From Candidatus Altarchaeota archaeon (lineage in GTDB: Archaea > Altiarchaeota > Altiarchaeia > IMC4 > QMZM01), in contig JAHIKS010000005.1 in the NCBI GenBank assembly GCA_018897475.1, positions 1 to 12,295 on the forward strand: a stretch of DNA of 12,295 nucleotides, written 5' to 3'. Every line of letters starts with the position of its first letter. Position 1 is the stretch's first letter. The position numbers were made by a program, and so were the translations under genes. This document shows positions 1 to 6,452 of the stretch, in pieces. The notes beneath the pieces are model-generated. The model was not told the DNA's origin. It saw only the letters and a program-made list of their open reading frames with translations, and searched no databases.

Positions 1-290
1 AGTGAGTAGGTTACTGGCTTTATTGCGCCACCAATCGATTCCGGTATCTCCTCCCCAAGATTGAGCATCTTTGGGACGTTTGGACCGTGGATGTCTGCAT
101 CGAGAAGGCCTACGTCCAGACCGTTCATCTCCAGCGCAAACGCAAGATTCACGGCAACGGTAGTCTTTCCAACCCCGCCCTTGCCGCTCATGACCATTAT
201 CTTGTTCTTTACCTTCTTCATCCTCTCGTCTATATCTGCCTTGATTTCATCGAATGATTTTTTCTCTTCCATTTTCAGGTTTGCAACCAT
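1..290 (-). CDS. mrp: Mrp/NBP35-family Fe-S carrier ATPase, N-terminal part
   Basis: This is the first 96 codons of a P-loop ATPase of the Mrp/NBP35 (ApbC) family; the gene continues beyond the left edge, so roughly the last two thirds are missing. Visible motifs are the deviant Walker A SGKGGVGKT at residues 35-43 and LLDADIHGPNVP at about 62-73. Both are hallmarks of the Mrp branch of the MinD/ParA superfamily. Family members act in the cytoplasm and carry or transfer Fe-S clusters to target proteins. The chosen ATG at 290 lies 13 bp after the stop of the upstream UPF0251 gene, so the two are probably one transcript. A second in-frame ATG at 272 (residue 7) is possible, and neither has a clear ribosome-binding site. 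The CXXC cluster-binding region would be outside the window and cannot be checked. Confidence 0.93.
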   Translation of the reverse strand, partial: MVANLKMEEKKSFDEIKADIDERMKKVKNKIMVMSGKGGVGKTTVAVNLAFALEMNGLDVGLLDADIHGPNVPKMLNLGEEIPESIGGAIKPVTYS

Positions 291-303
291 TTTAGACTTT
301 TCA

Positions 304-633
304 TTACTGTCGACCCCTCCTGTGGCAGCCACCCCTGCGACCAATAACCTCATAGTCACCGCCCTCAATCCGTATCATCTTGCAGTTGACCAGGGCGTCG
401 GAAATCTTGCCCCTTGCACAGTTGATAATTCTGTTAAAGGTTGGCTGGGAGATTCCCATCATCTTTGCGGCTTCCTCCTGATCCATTCTTTCAAAGTCCT
501 TCAGCCTGAGGGCCTCGAACTCGTCCATTGTGAGAATTGCTTCGTCAAGCTCACATTCCCGTACCCCCACGGGCTTGAACGCGCATATGCTGGGCTCGGA
601 GGCAATCCTCCTGCATCTTCTGGGTCGTGGCAT
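304..633 (-). CDS. UPF0251 (DUF134) family DNA-binding protein
   Basis: This is a 109-residue basic protein beginning MPRPRRCRRI, the characteristic N-terminus of the UPF0251/DUF134 family. A sigma-70 region-4-like helix-turn-helix is visible at about residues 36-75 (LTMDEFEALRLKD followed by DQEEAAKMMGISQPTFNRII). Six cysteines (7, 17, 27, 72, 84, 103) and a C-terminal GGCH suggest metal or Fe-S binding, which is inference. The full family length is present. It is the first gene of a minus-strand unit with the Mrp-type ATPase 13 bp downstream. UPF0251 genes are commonly found near Mrp and NifX-like proteins, which supports a role in regulating Fe-S or metal-cofactor functions. The target is unknown. 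The ATG at 633 is preceded by A/T-rich TATA-like sequence shared with the divergent deaminase gene. Confidence 0.88.
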   Translation of the reverse strand: MPRPRRCRRIASEPSICAFKPVGVRECELDEAILTMDEFEALRLKDFERMDQEEAAKMMGISQPTFNRIINCARGKISDALVNCKMIRIEGGDYEVIGRRGGCHRRGRQ

Positions 634-691
634 GTTATAAATATATATTCAAAAGAATAAAAGATATATTTTCTGAAAACAAGATATATCC
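634..691. promoter_or_regulatory. Divergent promoter region, UPF0251 and cytosine deaminase genes
   Basis: This 58-bp spacer is almost entirely A/T and separates two divergent start codons. On the plus strand a TATA-like AAGATATATTTT at 661-672 is centred about 25 bp before the deaminase ATG at 692, which would give a leaderless transcript. The same A/T tract lies about 30 bp before the UPF0251 ATG at 633 on the other strand. AAGATATAT occurs twice (661-669 and 681-689), 20 bp apart. GATATAT at 663-669 is also inverted as ATATATC at 684-690. This could be a shared operator, but in such A/T-rich DNA chance repeats are likely. Confidence 0.5.
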
Positions 692-1126
692 ATGGACGAA
701 TTCATGAGAGCAGCTATCGAGGAGGCGAAAAAAGGACTGAATGAAGGCGGAATCCCCATAGGCTCCGTTCTCGTGAGGGACGGAGATATCATCGGCTGGG
801 GGCACAACCAGAGGGTGCAGCAAAACGACCCAGTAATACATGCTGAGATTGACTGCCTCCGAAATGCCGGGAGGATTGGCAGTTACAAAGGAACGGTTCT
901 CTATTCGACGCTGATGCCCTGCTACCTCTGTGCAGGAGCCGTCGTTCAGTTCGGAATCCCCAGGGTGGTTGCAGGGGAGTCCAAGACCTTCCCGGGGGCG
1001 AGGGAATTCATGGAGTCCCACGAAGTTGAGGTGACAGACCTCAACCTCAAGGAGTGCAGGCAGCTCATGCAGGAGTTCATCCAGAAGAATCCCGAGCTGT
1101 GGAATGAAGATATAGGAGAGTTGTAG
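692..1126 (+). CDS. Cytosine deaminase, yeast FCY1-type
   Basis: This is a 144-residue zinc-dependent deaminase that converts cytosine to uracil and ammonia in pyrimidine salvage. The zinc site is HAE at residues 50-52 (His50 ligand, Glu52 proton shuttle) and PCYLC at 76-80 (Cys77 and Cys80 ligands). It resembles yeast Fcy1 along its length: GHN with Asn39 before the zinc site, ALPC-type spacing, FGIPR at 87-91, and a C-terminal W-x-EDIGE in which Asp140 matches the substrate-binding Asp155 of Fcy1. That C-terminal tail separates it from tRNA adenosine (TadA) and guanine deaminases. It belongs to the small CDA fold and not to the amidohydrolase-type CodA. It appears monocistronic with a leaderless promoter. 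Activity on cytosine is inferred from these residues. Confidence 0.9.
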   Translation: MDEFMRAAIEEAKKGLNEGGIPIGSVLVRDGDIIGWGHNQRVQQNDPVIHAEIDCLRNAGRIGSYKGTVLYSTLMPCYLCAGAVVQFGIPRVVAGESKTFPGAREFMESHEVEVTDLNLKECRQLMQEFIQKNPELWNEDIGEL

Positions 1127-1127
1127 G

Positions 1128-1158
1128 ATTTATTAGATGGTGTTAAAATTTTAACGGG
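1128..1158 (+). promoter_or_regulatory. Promoter and 14-bp palindrome before the PIN gene
   Basis: A TATA-like GATTTATTAG is centred near 1133, about 26 bp before the ATG at 1159, so the PIN gene probably has its own leaderless promoter and need not be read through from the deaminase. Between them, GTTAAAATTTTAAC at 1142-1155 is a perfect 14-bp palindrome that covers the region just upstream of the start. It is a candidate autorepressor site, although A/T palindromes of this size can also arise by chance. Confidence 0.5.
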
Positions 1159-1662
1159 ATGGCATACTACGTTCTGGATACGTCGGTCTATGGTGTTCTT
1201 GTGGACAGGAATGAGAAAGATTATGGGATTGTAAAAGATATAATAGAGTATGCCAAAGAGAACAGAGAAAGGTTTTTGACAACATTTATCATATCGAAGG
1301 AACTCCACTCCGATGAGGTGGATAAACACATAAGGGACATCATCCTACCCAGATATTATGAAACTATATCAAAAGATAAGGCTCCGCTGGAAATACTATT
1401 TTCTGAAGGACATGGTCTGGTAGAGAAGCTGGCGTGGAACTACATCCAGCGATTGGAGAAGAAGGTGGCTGACGAAGTGAAGGATGACGTGCTGAATTAT
1501 GCATGGGCAAGCGTCGCAGGAGTAGACGCCTTTGTTACAAGAAACAGAAGGGGTATTTTGGCTGAAAGCTACTGGAAAACATTAGAAAAGAGCAACAGGA
1601 AAATGGGCTTATCTTTTGTTAAAATAATATCACCCACTAAATTCCATGAGTCTATGCCTTAG
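1159..1662 (+). CDS. PIN-domain ribonuclease, orphan VapC-like
   Basis: This is a 167-residue protein with PIN-domain features. It has YVLDTSVYG at the N-terminus with Asp7 as the first acidic residue, and a candidate second acid Glu48 in IISKELHSDE. Acidic Asp109/Asp110 precede the helix VLNYAWASVAG, followed by VDAFVTRNRRGI at about 122-133, the usual PIN C-terminal signature with Asp123, Thr127 and Asn129. PIN proteins are Mg2+-dependent RNases, many of them VapC toxins. No VapB-like antitoxin gene lies directly upstream: only 32 bp separate it from the deaminase stop. It is therefore either an orphan toxin or a housekeeping RNA-processing PIN protein. Its last 11 bp overlap a small minus-strand ORF. 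The RNA target cannot be inferred. Confidence 0.8.
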   Translation: MAYYVLDTSVYGVLVDRNEKDYGIVKDIIEYAKENRERFLTTFIISKELHSDEVDKHIRDIILPRYYETISKDKAPLEILFSEGHGLVEKLAWNYIQRLEKKVADEVKDDVLNYAWASVAGVDAFVTRNRRGILAESYWKTLEKSNRKMGLSFVKIISPTKFHESMP

Positions 1663-1768
1663 AGAACTTGGCCTCTAAATGATTGTAGAATCCCTTGCCT
1701 GCCTTTCTTCTGAGCTTGTATATCTGATTCATGAAATCCTTATAGGTTATGGGTTTTTCCGGAGCCAT
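1652..1768 (-). CDS. Small 38-residue basic protein, unrecognised
   Basis: Downstream of cbiO on the same strand is an ATG-started ORF of 38 codons. It begins MAPEKPITYKDFMNQIYKL and continues as a lysine-rich, amphipathic-looking stretch ending in AKFSKA. I do not recognise a family. Support for a real gene is its balanced hydrophilic composition, a TATA-like TTTTATAC on the minus strand near 1797-1804, about 33 bp before the ATG, and its position in a gap of more than 150 bp that is otherwise empty. Against it are the short length, the lack of a clear ribosome-binding site and an 11-bp tail-to-tail overlap with the PIN gene. It could be a small DNA- or RNA-binding protein, a transporter accessory or a decayed gene end. 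Confidence 0.45.
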   Translation of the reverse strand: MAPEKPITYKDFMNQIYKLRRKAGKGFYNHLEAKFSKA

Positions 1769-1819
1769 CTTGCTGTTAATTATATTGGGGTTTTGAGTAT
1801 AAAATTGATATATTGGCTA

Positions 1820-2725
1820 TCACTGATGCTCATGCCTTCTCTTCAGCCTGTTTATTTCTTTATGGGTATGCTCGTGGATGTGCAGATGTATATGCCCACC
1901 ATCCTTCTCTATCGTCCTTGTGAGATGTGAGATTGCCTCATCAATTGAAAGAGGAATGTCTGTCGTATCATAGCCAAAACATGACAGCACCTCAAAGAAC
2001 TGGGTTATTACAGGGATGTCGAGATTGGAATTACTCAATAGTTTGGTGTTCATAAAAACCTCCCTTGGTGTTCCCTCACCAATTATCTCTTTATTAAGAA
2101 CATATATCCTGTCAGCAATCTCAGGGACAATATTGACGTCATGGATTGCAGTTATTATCGTCTTGCCCTCCCTCTTCAGCTCCTTTATCAGGGATATAAT
2201 CTCTCTCTTGCCCCTAGGGTCTAGATTGGAGAGGGGCTCGTCAAAGACCATAATTCTCGAGTCCATTGAAAGAACGGTTGCAATGGAAACCTTCCTCTTC
2301 TCGCCGAAAGAGAGGTTATGAGGACACCTGTCCTCGAATTTCTCCATACCGGCCCTCTTCAATGCGGAGGCTACTCTCCCCCTCACCTCTTCCTTGGAAA
2401 GGTTCATGTTCAAAGGCCCGAAAGCCACGTCGTCAAATACCGTCGTTGAGAAGAGTTGGTCATCAGGGTCCTGAAAGACCAAGCCTATGTCCCCTATTAG
2501 CTCTCTCGTCTCCTTTCCCTTTATGTCACTTCCAGATATCTTTACCGTTCCCTCACCTCTCAGGATTCCGTTCAGATGCAGAAGAAGGGTTGACTTCCCT
2601 GCACCGTTTGGACCGAGAACTGCTACTGACTCGCCTTCCTCTATCCTGAGGCTTATATTCCTGAGGGCCTCCGTACCGTCTGGATAAACATAGCCCAGGT
2701 TCTTTAATTCTATCGATGCCGGCAT
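1820..2725 (-). CDS. cbiO: Energy-coupling-factor Ni/Co importer ATPase with His-rich tail
   Basis: This is a 301-residue ABC ATPase that powers the CbiMQO/NikMQO-type transporter at the cytoplasmic membrane. The order of motifs is Walker A GPNGAGKS (38-45), Q-loop VFQDPDDQLFS with Gln85, signature LSFGE (138-142), Walker B VFDEP with Glu163, D-loop SNLDP, and H-loop His195. DPDDQLF after the Q-loop is typical of the CbiO/EcfA branch. The signature deviates from LSGGQ to LSFGE, a variation that also occurs in this branch. The last 24 residues contain eight histidines, six of them alternating in a short run (HIHLHIHEHTH), followed by RRHEHQ. This suggests cytoplasmic Ni2+ or Co2+ buffering. 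The start is 1 bp after the cbiQ stop, so the two are co-transcribed. Confidence 0.95.
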   Translation of the reverse strand: MPASIELKNLGYVYPDGTEALRNISLRIEEGESVAVLGPNGAGKSTLLLHLNGILRGEGTVKISGSDIKGKETRELIGDIGLVFQDPDDQLFSTTVFDDVAFGPLNMNLSKEEVRGRVASALKRAGMEKFEDRCPHNLSFGEKRKVSIATVLSMDSRIMVFDEPLSNLDPRGKREIISLIKELKREGKTIITAIHDVNIVPEIADRIYVLNKEIIGEGTPREVFMNTKLLSNSNLDIPVITQFFEVLSCFGYDTTDIPLSIDEAISHLTRTIEKDGGHIHLHIHEHTHKEINRLKRRHEHQ

Positions 2726-2726
2726 T

Positions 2727-3437
2727 TTAGATTACATGCAATGAAACTGCGAAAATTATGACTATAATTCCCTTCACATAGTCGACATTCTTAATCTCAA
2801 ATTCGGCTAGGGAATTCACGACCCCCGAATAGCCCCTGGAAATCATGGCCTCATAAACTCTCTGCGCTCTCTCGTAGCTCCTCACGAACAGCATGGCAAT
2901 TGAATTCCCGATTGTTATCATCGTGCGCATATCCGTCCTCCCCCGAAACCCCCTTGCCTTTAACGAGGTGAACATCCTATGACTCTCATCAGCAAGGAGG
3001 AATATGTAGCGGTAAGTAAACAGGACTGTCTGAATCAATTTGTTCGGTACCCTGAGCTTTTCCATGGTCTTCAGCACCTGCTCGAATCTGGTTGTAGATA
3101 ACATCGCAAGGGCAAGGAGTATCGCCGAAAAGGCCCTCAGGGCAACCAGTGCTCCCTTCTCAACACCCCGGCTGGCGGTAATGGAGAGGACAATGAAGAT
3201 AAACAACACGAAGAGGAAAACCCACCTCATGCGCTCAAGAACAAAGTTCAGCGGAATTCTTGAGATTAGAATGATGAGGAAGGACAGGATTAACCCTAAA
3301 GCTGCTGGAATCAAATCGTCCAGCAGTACTATCGAGAATATCAGAAGCAGGATGGATGTTAGTTTAACCCTTGGGTCCCACCTGCTCAATGGACTTTCAA
3401 TTCCTGCATAGAGGTCAATCTCATCCAGTTTAGGCAT
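2727..3437 (-). CDS. cbiQ: Energy-coupling-factor Ni/Co importer transmembrane protein
   Basis: This is a 236-residue membrane protein of the CbiQ/EcfT family, which couples the ATPase to the substrate-capture subunit. Family features are SRWDPRVKL near the N-terminus (19-26), several hydrophobic helices (about 27-90, 95-115, 135-150 and 222-236), and the two cytoplasmic coupling-helix motifs ARGFRG (161-166) and SRGYSG (200-205), whose A/S-R-G triads contact the ATPases. The length is close to that of the family. Its start overlaps the end of the NikL-like gene by 8 bp and its stop is 1 bp from cbiO, so translation is probably coupled. Substrate choice (nickel or cobalt) lies with the CbiM/NikM partner and not with this subunit. 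Confidence 0.94.
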   Translation of the reverse strand: MPKLDEIDLYAGIESPLSRWDPRVKLTSILLLIFSIVLLDDLIPAALGLILSFLIILISRIPLNFVLERMRWVFLFVLFIFIVLSITASRGVEKGALVALRAFSAILLALAMLSTTRFEQVLKTMEKLRVPNKLIQTVLFTYRYIFLLADESHRMFTSLKARGFRGRTDMRTMITIGNSIAMLFVRSYERAQRVYEAMISRGYSGVVNSLAEFEIKNVDYVKGIIVIIFAVSLHVI

Positions 3438-3882
3438 TCTTCTTTCTCGCTAGATAAAGCATCGCGATTCCTGCCAGCCCAAGGAGATAGCCGAGCCCCG
3501 CTATTATCCCCTGATAGGTGGACAGTTCGGTTTCTCCTCTAATCCCTTCGCCTGCAGACTGCATCGATGTCATGTTAATAATCTCCTCGACCCTGTGGCC
3601 GGGAAGGTCAGTGGATTCGATTTCGACTCTGTAGGCATCAGTTCCGATCTTCGGCTGGAAGCCGTATTCTCCCTTCTCGTCAGTAACGCCTTCAAGGTAG
3701 AATTCCTCGATGCCGTCTTTTATCGCATATATCCTGACTGTTCCGTCTGCTATGGGCTTCCCTCCCCCGAACCAGGACTTCACCCGTATCTCCCCGATTC
3801 TGCTACTTATATGCACTCTATGGGCAGCTGCCATGCCTAAAAGGATTAACAATATAGTCAATGCTATCAAAAACTTTTTCAT
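3430..3882 (-). CDS. NikL/CbiN-like accessory subunit of the Ni/Co importer
   Basis: This is a 150-residue exported protein with a signal peptide at 1-20 (MKKF, a leucine-rich core, then AAA) and one C-terminal membrane helix at about 122-143 followed by ARKKN. The middle part (about 30-105) reads as a beta-sandwich of carboxypeptidase-regulatory type (KPIADGTVRIYA, TDEKGEYGFQP). Cleavage after Ala20 would expose HRVHIS at the new N-terminus, a potential metal ligand set. The topology and the position between cbiM and cbiQ match NikL or CbiN, the small subunits that help load metal into CbiM/NikM. The start forms an ATGA overlap with the cbiM stop, so translation is coupled. Assignment to NikL over CbiN rests on the soluble domain and is moderately sure. 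Confidence 0.75.
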   Translation of the reverse strand: MKKFLIALTILLILLGMAAAHRVHISSRIGEIRVKSWFGGGKPIADGTVRIYAIKDGIEEFYLEGVTDEKGEYGFQPKIGTDAYRVEIESTDLPGHRVEEIINMTSMQSAGEGIRGETELSTYQGIIAGLGYLLGLAGIAMLYLARKKNA

Positions 3883-4490
3883 CCCGACACCTCCAACTTC
3901 AGCATCTCTGGCTTTATTCTTAGGAGAAATGCAACTATTGAGCCTACAATAATGGCTTCGATTATGATTATAGGTATATGCGCGATTAATAGGGCTATTG
4001 CTACAGCGGTGAATTCCTCACCTGCCAGGAATAGAACCAAGGCTGTAAGAATAACTGCCAGAGCGACAGCCAAGCCACCTGCAAGGAAGCCCAACACGCC
4101 CACCTGTACCTTGTTTTTCATCTTACTCATCCTGAACAGAGCATAAGCAGCAAGGGCTGAAAGACCCATGTTCATCGCATTTACTCCAATAACTGTTATA
4201 CCGCCATGACCAAAGAGAAACGCCTGCAGGACAAGGCCAATGAAGACAGAAATGAAAGCAAGAGGACCTAGAATAACCCCAACGAGGCCGTTCATTATCA
4301 GATGCACAGATGTCGGCCCAAATGGAACGTGTACGAGGGAGGCCACGAAAAAGGCCGCCGTTGTTAGCGAGAGCTTTGGTATCTCCTCTGCCCTCAGCCT
4401 CCTGAGAGTAAGGGCTAACGCTACTACTGTCACTAACCATCCTGCGGCCAGCACCTCCCCTGACAATACTCCGTCGGATATGTGGACCAT
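3879..4490 (-). CDS. cbiM: Ni/Co substrate-capture permease CbiM/NikM
   Basis: This is a 203-residue integral membrane S-component that binds the metal ion. The start was placed at the ATG at 4490, not the in-frame TTG at 4499, because the family begins with a conserved M-H-x-x-D/E-G block. Here it reads MVHISDGVL. Other motifs are HVPFGPTSVHL (with His54 and His63, the latter at the NikM His67-type position) and FGHGGITVIGVNAMNMG. Hydrophobic helices fill most of the remaining length. In solved NikM structures the N-terminal amine, His2 and a later His bind Ni2+. With Val as the second residue, removal of the initiator Met would place His at position 2 again. It is the first gene of cbiM-nikL-cbiQ-cbiO, with its own upstream TATA region. 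Confidence 0.93.
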   Translation of the reverse strand: MVHISDGVLSGEVLAAGWLVTVVALALTLRRLRAEEIPKLSLTTAAFFVASLVHVPFGPTSVHLIMNGLVGVILGPLAFISVFIGLVLQAFLFGHGGITVIGVNAMNMGLSALAAYALFRMSKMKNKVQVGVLGFLAGGLAVALAVILTALVLFLAGEEFTAVAIALLIAHIPIIIIEAIIVGSIVAFLLRIKPEMLKLEVSG

Positions 4491-4579
4491 TTTATTCAAA
4501 TTCTATTTTGTCTATCTTAATTGAAATATTATTTGATTCAAATTCCATTGGAGTTTTATACTCCATATTTTTGTGAAAA
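4491..4579 (-). promoter_or_regulatory. cbiM promoter with TATA-embedded dyad and 15-bp direct repeat
   Basis: This is the only sizeable gap in the minus-strand transporter block. On the minus strand a TATAAAA sits inside the perfect inverted repeat TGGAGT-N5-ACTCCA (4549-4565), 60-70 bp before the cbiM ATG. Nearer the gene, a 15-bp element occurs twice in direct orientation, at 4531-4545 (ATTTGATTCAAATTC on plus) and 4489-4503 (one base different), 42 bp apart, about four helical turns. The second copy touches the start codon. This arrangement fits a repressor that blocks TATA access and initiation. The dyad could alternatively be a weak hairpin at the end of the upstream ATPase gene. Confidence 0.55.
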
Positions 4580-5362
4580 TCACATCTCATTTTGTCTTCT
4601 ATGTCTTATTGGCACGATATACGGTTTCCCAGATTCATTTTTCACAACGGCTATCACTCCATAGACAGAGAATATGTTCTCATGTGTCAATACCGACGTA
4701 GGATCGCCTGCACTAAAAATACTTCCATCTTTCATCATTATGACCTTGTCTGCATATCGTGATGCGAGATTCAGGTCATGAACTGCCATTATTACTGATA
4801 TTCCTTTTTCTGCTGCTAAATTCTTTATGATTTCCATGACTTCAAGTTGATGTCTTATATCAAGATTGGATGTGGGTTCATCAAGTAAAAGAACATCAGG
4901 TTCTTGGGCGAGGGCACGGGATATAATCACTTTCTGCTGCTGACCACCGCTTAGTTCGTTAAAGTCGCACAATGCGAGGTCTTCAATTTCCATCAGCTTT
5001 AATACCTTTACAACCTTTTCTTCATCCATTTCACTACTTCGCCATCCAATATGCGGGCGCCTTCCCATGAGAACCATATCAAATACCGTAACAGGAAATA
5101 CGTTAGAAGAACTCTGCGACACATACCCAATCTGCCTTGCGATCTCAATCATACTCATATTTTTTATTTCCAGTCCGTCCAGCAGTATACCTCCGTTCCG
5201 TGGCTTTAGGATTCTGTTTATGCAGCGTATCAGCGTGGATTTGCCAACACCATTTGGGCCACAGATGATTACTATTTCTGACGGGGCAACCTCTATACAA
5301 ATGTTTTCTATAATCGGTGTGCTTGCGTATCTAAACTCTACATCGTTTATCTTCAGTTTCAT
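4580..5362 (-). CDS. FecE/BtuD-type metal-chelate ABC transporter ATPase
   Basis: This is a 260-residue cytoplasmic ATPase of the FecCDE/BtuCD class, which drives uptake of ferric siderophores, haem, corrinoids or related metal chelates. Motifs are Walker A GPNGVGKS (35-42), Q-loop VSQ with Gln83, FDMVLMGRRPHIGW (94-107, typical of FecE/FhuC/BtuD), signature LSGGQ (137-141), Walker B LLLDEP with Glu162, D-loop SNLD, and H-loop His195. The length matches the family. It follows the FecCD permease after 16 bp. No ribosome-binding site of standard strength is seen, so translation probably depends on read-through from the upstream gene. The sequence does not distinguish iron-siderophore from cobalamin or other chelate substrates. 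Confidence 0.93.
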   Translation of the reverse strand: MKLKINDVEFRYASTPIIENICIEVAPSEIVIICGPNGVGKSTLIRCINRILKPRNGGILLDGLEIKNMSMIEIARQIGYVSQSSSNVFPVTVFDMVLMGRRPHIGWRSSEMDEEKVVKVLKLMEIEDLALCDFNELSGGQQQKVIISRALAQEPDVLLLDEPTSNLDIRHQLEVMEIIKNLAAEKGISVIMAVHDLNLASRYADKVIMMKDGSIFSAGDPTSVLTHENIFSVYGVIAVVKNESGKPYIVPIRHRRQNEM

Positions 5363-5378
5363 TTTTCTTCTACTTTTT

Positions 5379-6452
5379 TTACCAGTATTTTCTTCTTTTT
5401 ATCACAAGATAGAGCAGTAAGGGACCGCCCATACAGGCGGTGATCGCACCCACTGGGACAATAACCGGTGGAATAATATTCCTTGCAAAAATATCTGCGC
5501 CAACAAGTAACACTGCACCGACTATGCCAGAGGCGGGAATTAAAAACCTGTTATCCCCTCCGATAACCATGCGCGTGATATGTGGTGCAACAAGCCCTAT
5601 AAACCCTATCGTTCCCGTGAAGCAGACCGTGCTTGCAACCATCAAACTTGTAATAGAGAGTGTGAAAATCCTAATGCGCTTAACATTTACGCCAATGCTC
5701 TTGGCTGTCTCATCGCCGACAGCCATAACATTGAGGTCCCATGACTTTATCATAAGTAAAGGAACAGTGCATGCAAGCATGATGCCGGACATAAATACCT
5801 TATCCCATGATGCCCTGTCAAGTCCGCCAACCATCCAAAACAGAGATTCTACCACTGCTTCTTCCTCACCAAAGTACTGAAGCAGTATTGTAGCAGATGA
5901 GAAAATGTACAGAATCGCGATGCCCACGAGAATCATTGTCTCTGGAGTCGCTCCCCTTCTGCTTGCAAAAGCAATGATAATGAATGAACACACCAAGGCG
6001 AATATAAAGGCATTTCCTATTATGAGGTATTCCCCGCCAACAAAACCTGCGCCGGCAATTATGGCAAGAGATGCTCCAAACCCTGCTCCCGCTGAAATTC
6101 CAAGTGTATAGGGACTTGCAAGGGGGTTTCTAAGTATCCCCTGCATTACCGCCCCGGCAATAGCAAGACTGGCGCCCGTAAAGATGCCAAGAAAGATTCT
6201 CGGAAGTCGCAGGTCCCAGACGCATGTTTCTGCAAGCCAACTCGTATGGAAATGAGATGGAAAAAATCTATGAAGAAATGCGGCGTATGCATCCCATATC
6301 GTGATGTCCGCAGACCCAAGTGATGCAGATATGCCGAATATGAGAACCAAAAGAAAAAGGGAAAAAAGAATAAAGGTAATCTTCCTTCCAATAAATTTTT
6401 GGTATTGTTCCTTTATCTCATTGCTTGTTGCTGTTGTTTTTACTTTGGTCAT
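5379..6452 (-). CDS. FecCD/BtuC-type metal-chelate ABC permease
   Basis: This is an integral membrane permease of 357 residues from the ATG at 6452. That start is preferred over an upstream in-frame GTG at 6470 because it gives an exact ATGA overlap with the stop of the binding-protein gene. The FecCD signature is clear: MQGILRNPLASPYTLGISAGAGFG around residues 107-130, then repeated hydrophobic helices consistent with about ten membrane passes. GFIGLVAPHITRMVIG near residue 290 is the usual coupling region facing the ATPase, followed by ADIFARNIIPP. It forms the channel of the importer together with the lipoprotein binding protein and the ATPase, which flank it. Substrate identity is not visible in this subunit. 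Confidence 0.94.
   Translation of the reverse strand: MTKVKTTATSNEIKEQYQKFIGRKITFILFSLFLLVLIFGISASLGSADITIWDAYAAFLHRFFPSHFHTSWLAETCVWDLRLPRIFLGIFTGASLAIAGAVMQGILRNPLASPYTLGISAGAGFGASLAIIAGAGFVGGEYLIIGNAFIFALVCSFIIIAFASRRGATPETMILVGIAILYIFSSATILLQYFGEEEAVVESLFWMVGGLDRASWDKVFMSGIMLACTVPLLMIKSWDLNVMAVGDETAKSIGVNVKRIRIFTLSITSLMVASTVCFTGTIGFIGLVAPHITRMVIGGDNRFLIPASGIVGAVLLVGADIFARNIIPPVIVPVGAITACMGGPLLLYLVIKRRKYW

Noticed and set aside
635..1021. A 128-codon open frame on the minus strand
   Set aside because: It lies antisense to the cytosine deaminase gene, whose catalytic motifs are intact, and its own translation shows no domain and an unlikely composition.
1679..1930. An 83-codon plus-strand open frame with a hydrophobic translation
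   Set aside because: It overlaps the histidine tail of cbiO and the small minus-strand ORF; the hydrophobicity comes from reading A/T-rich DNA in another frame.
4491..4499. TTG start for cbiM adding three residues
   Set aside because: The ATG at 4490 places the conserved metal-binding histidine at the N-terminus as the family requires.
4549..4565. Hairpin as an intrinsic terminator of the upstream ATPase gene
   Set aside because: The 6-bp stem is not followed by a T-run on the minus strand, and it contains a TATA box for cbiM, so a promoter element is the better reading.
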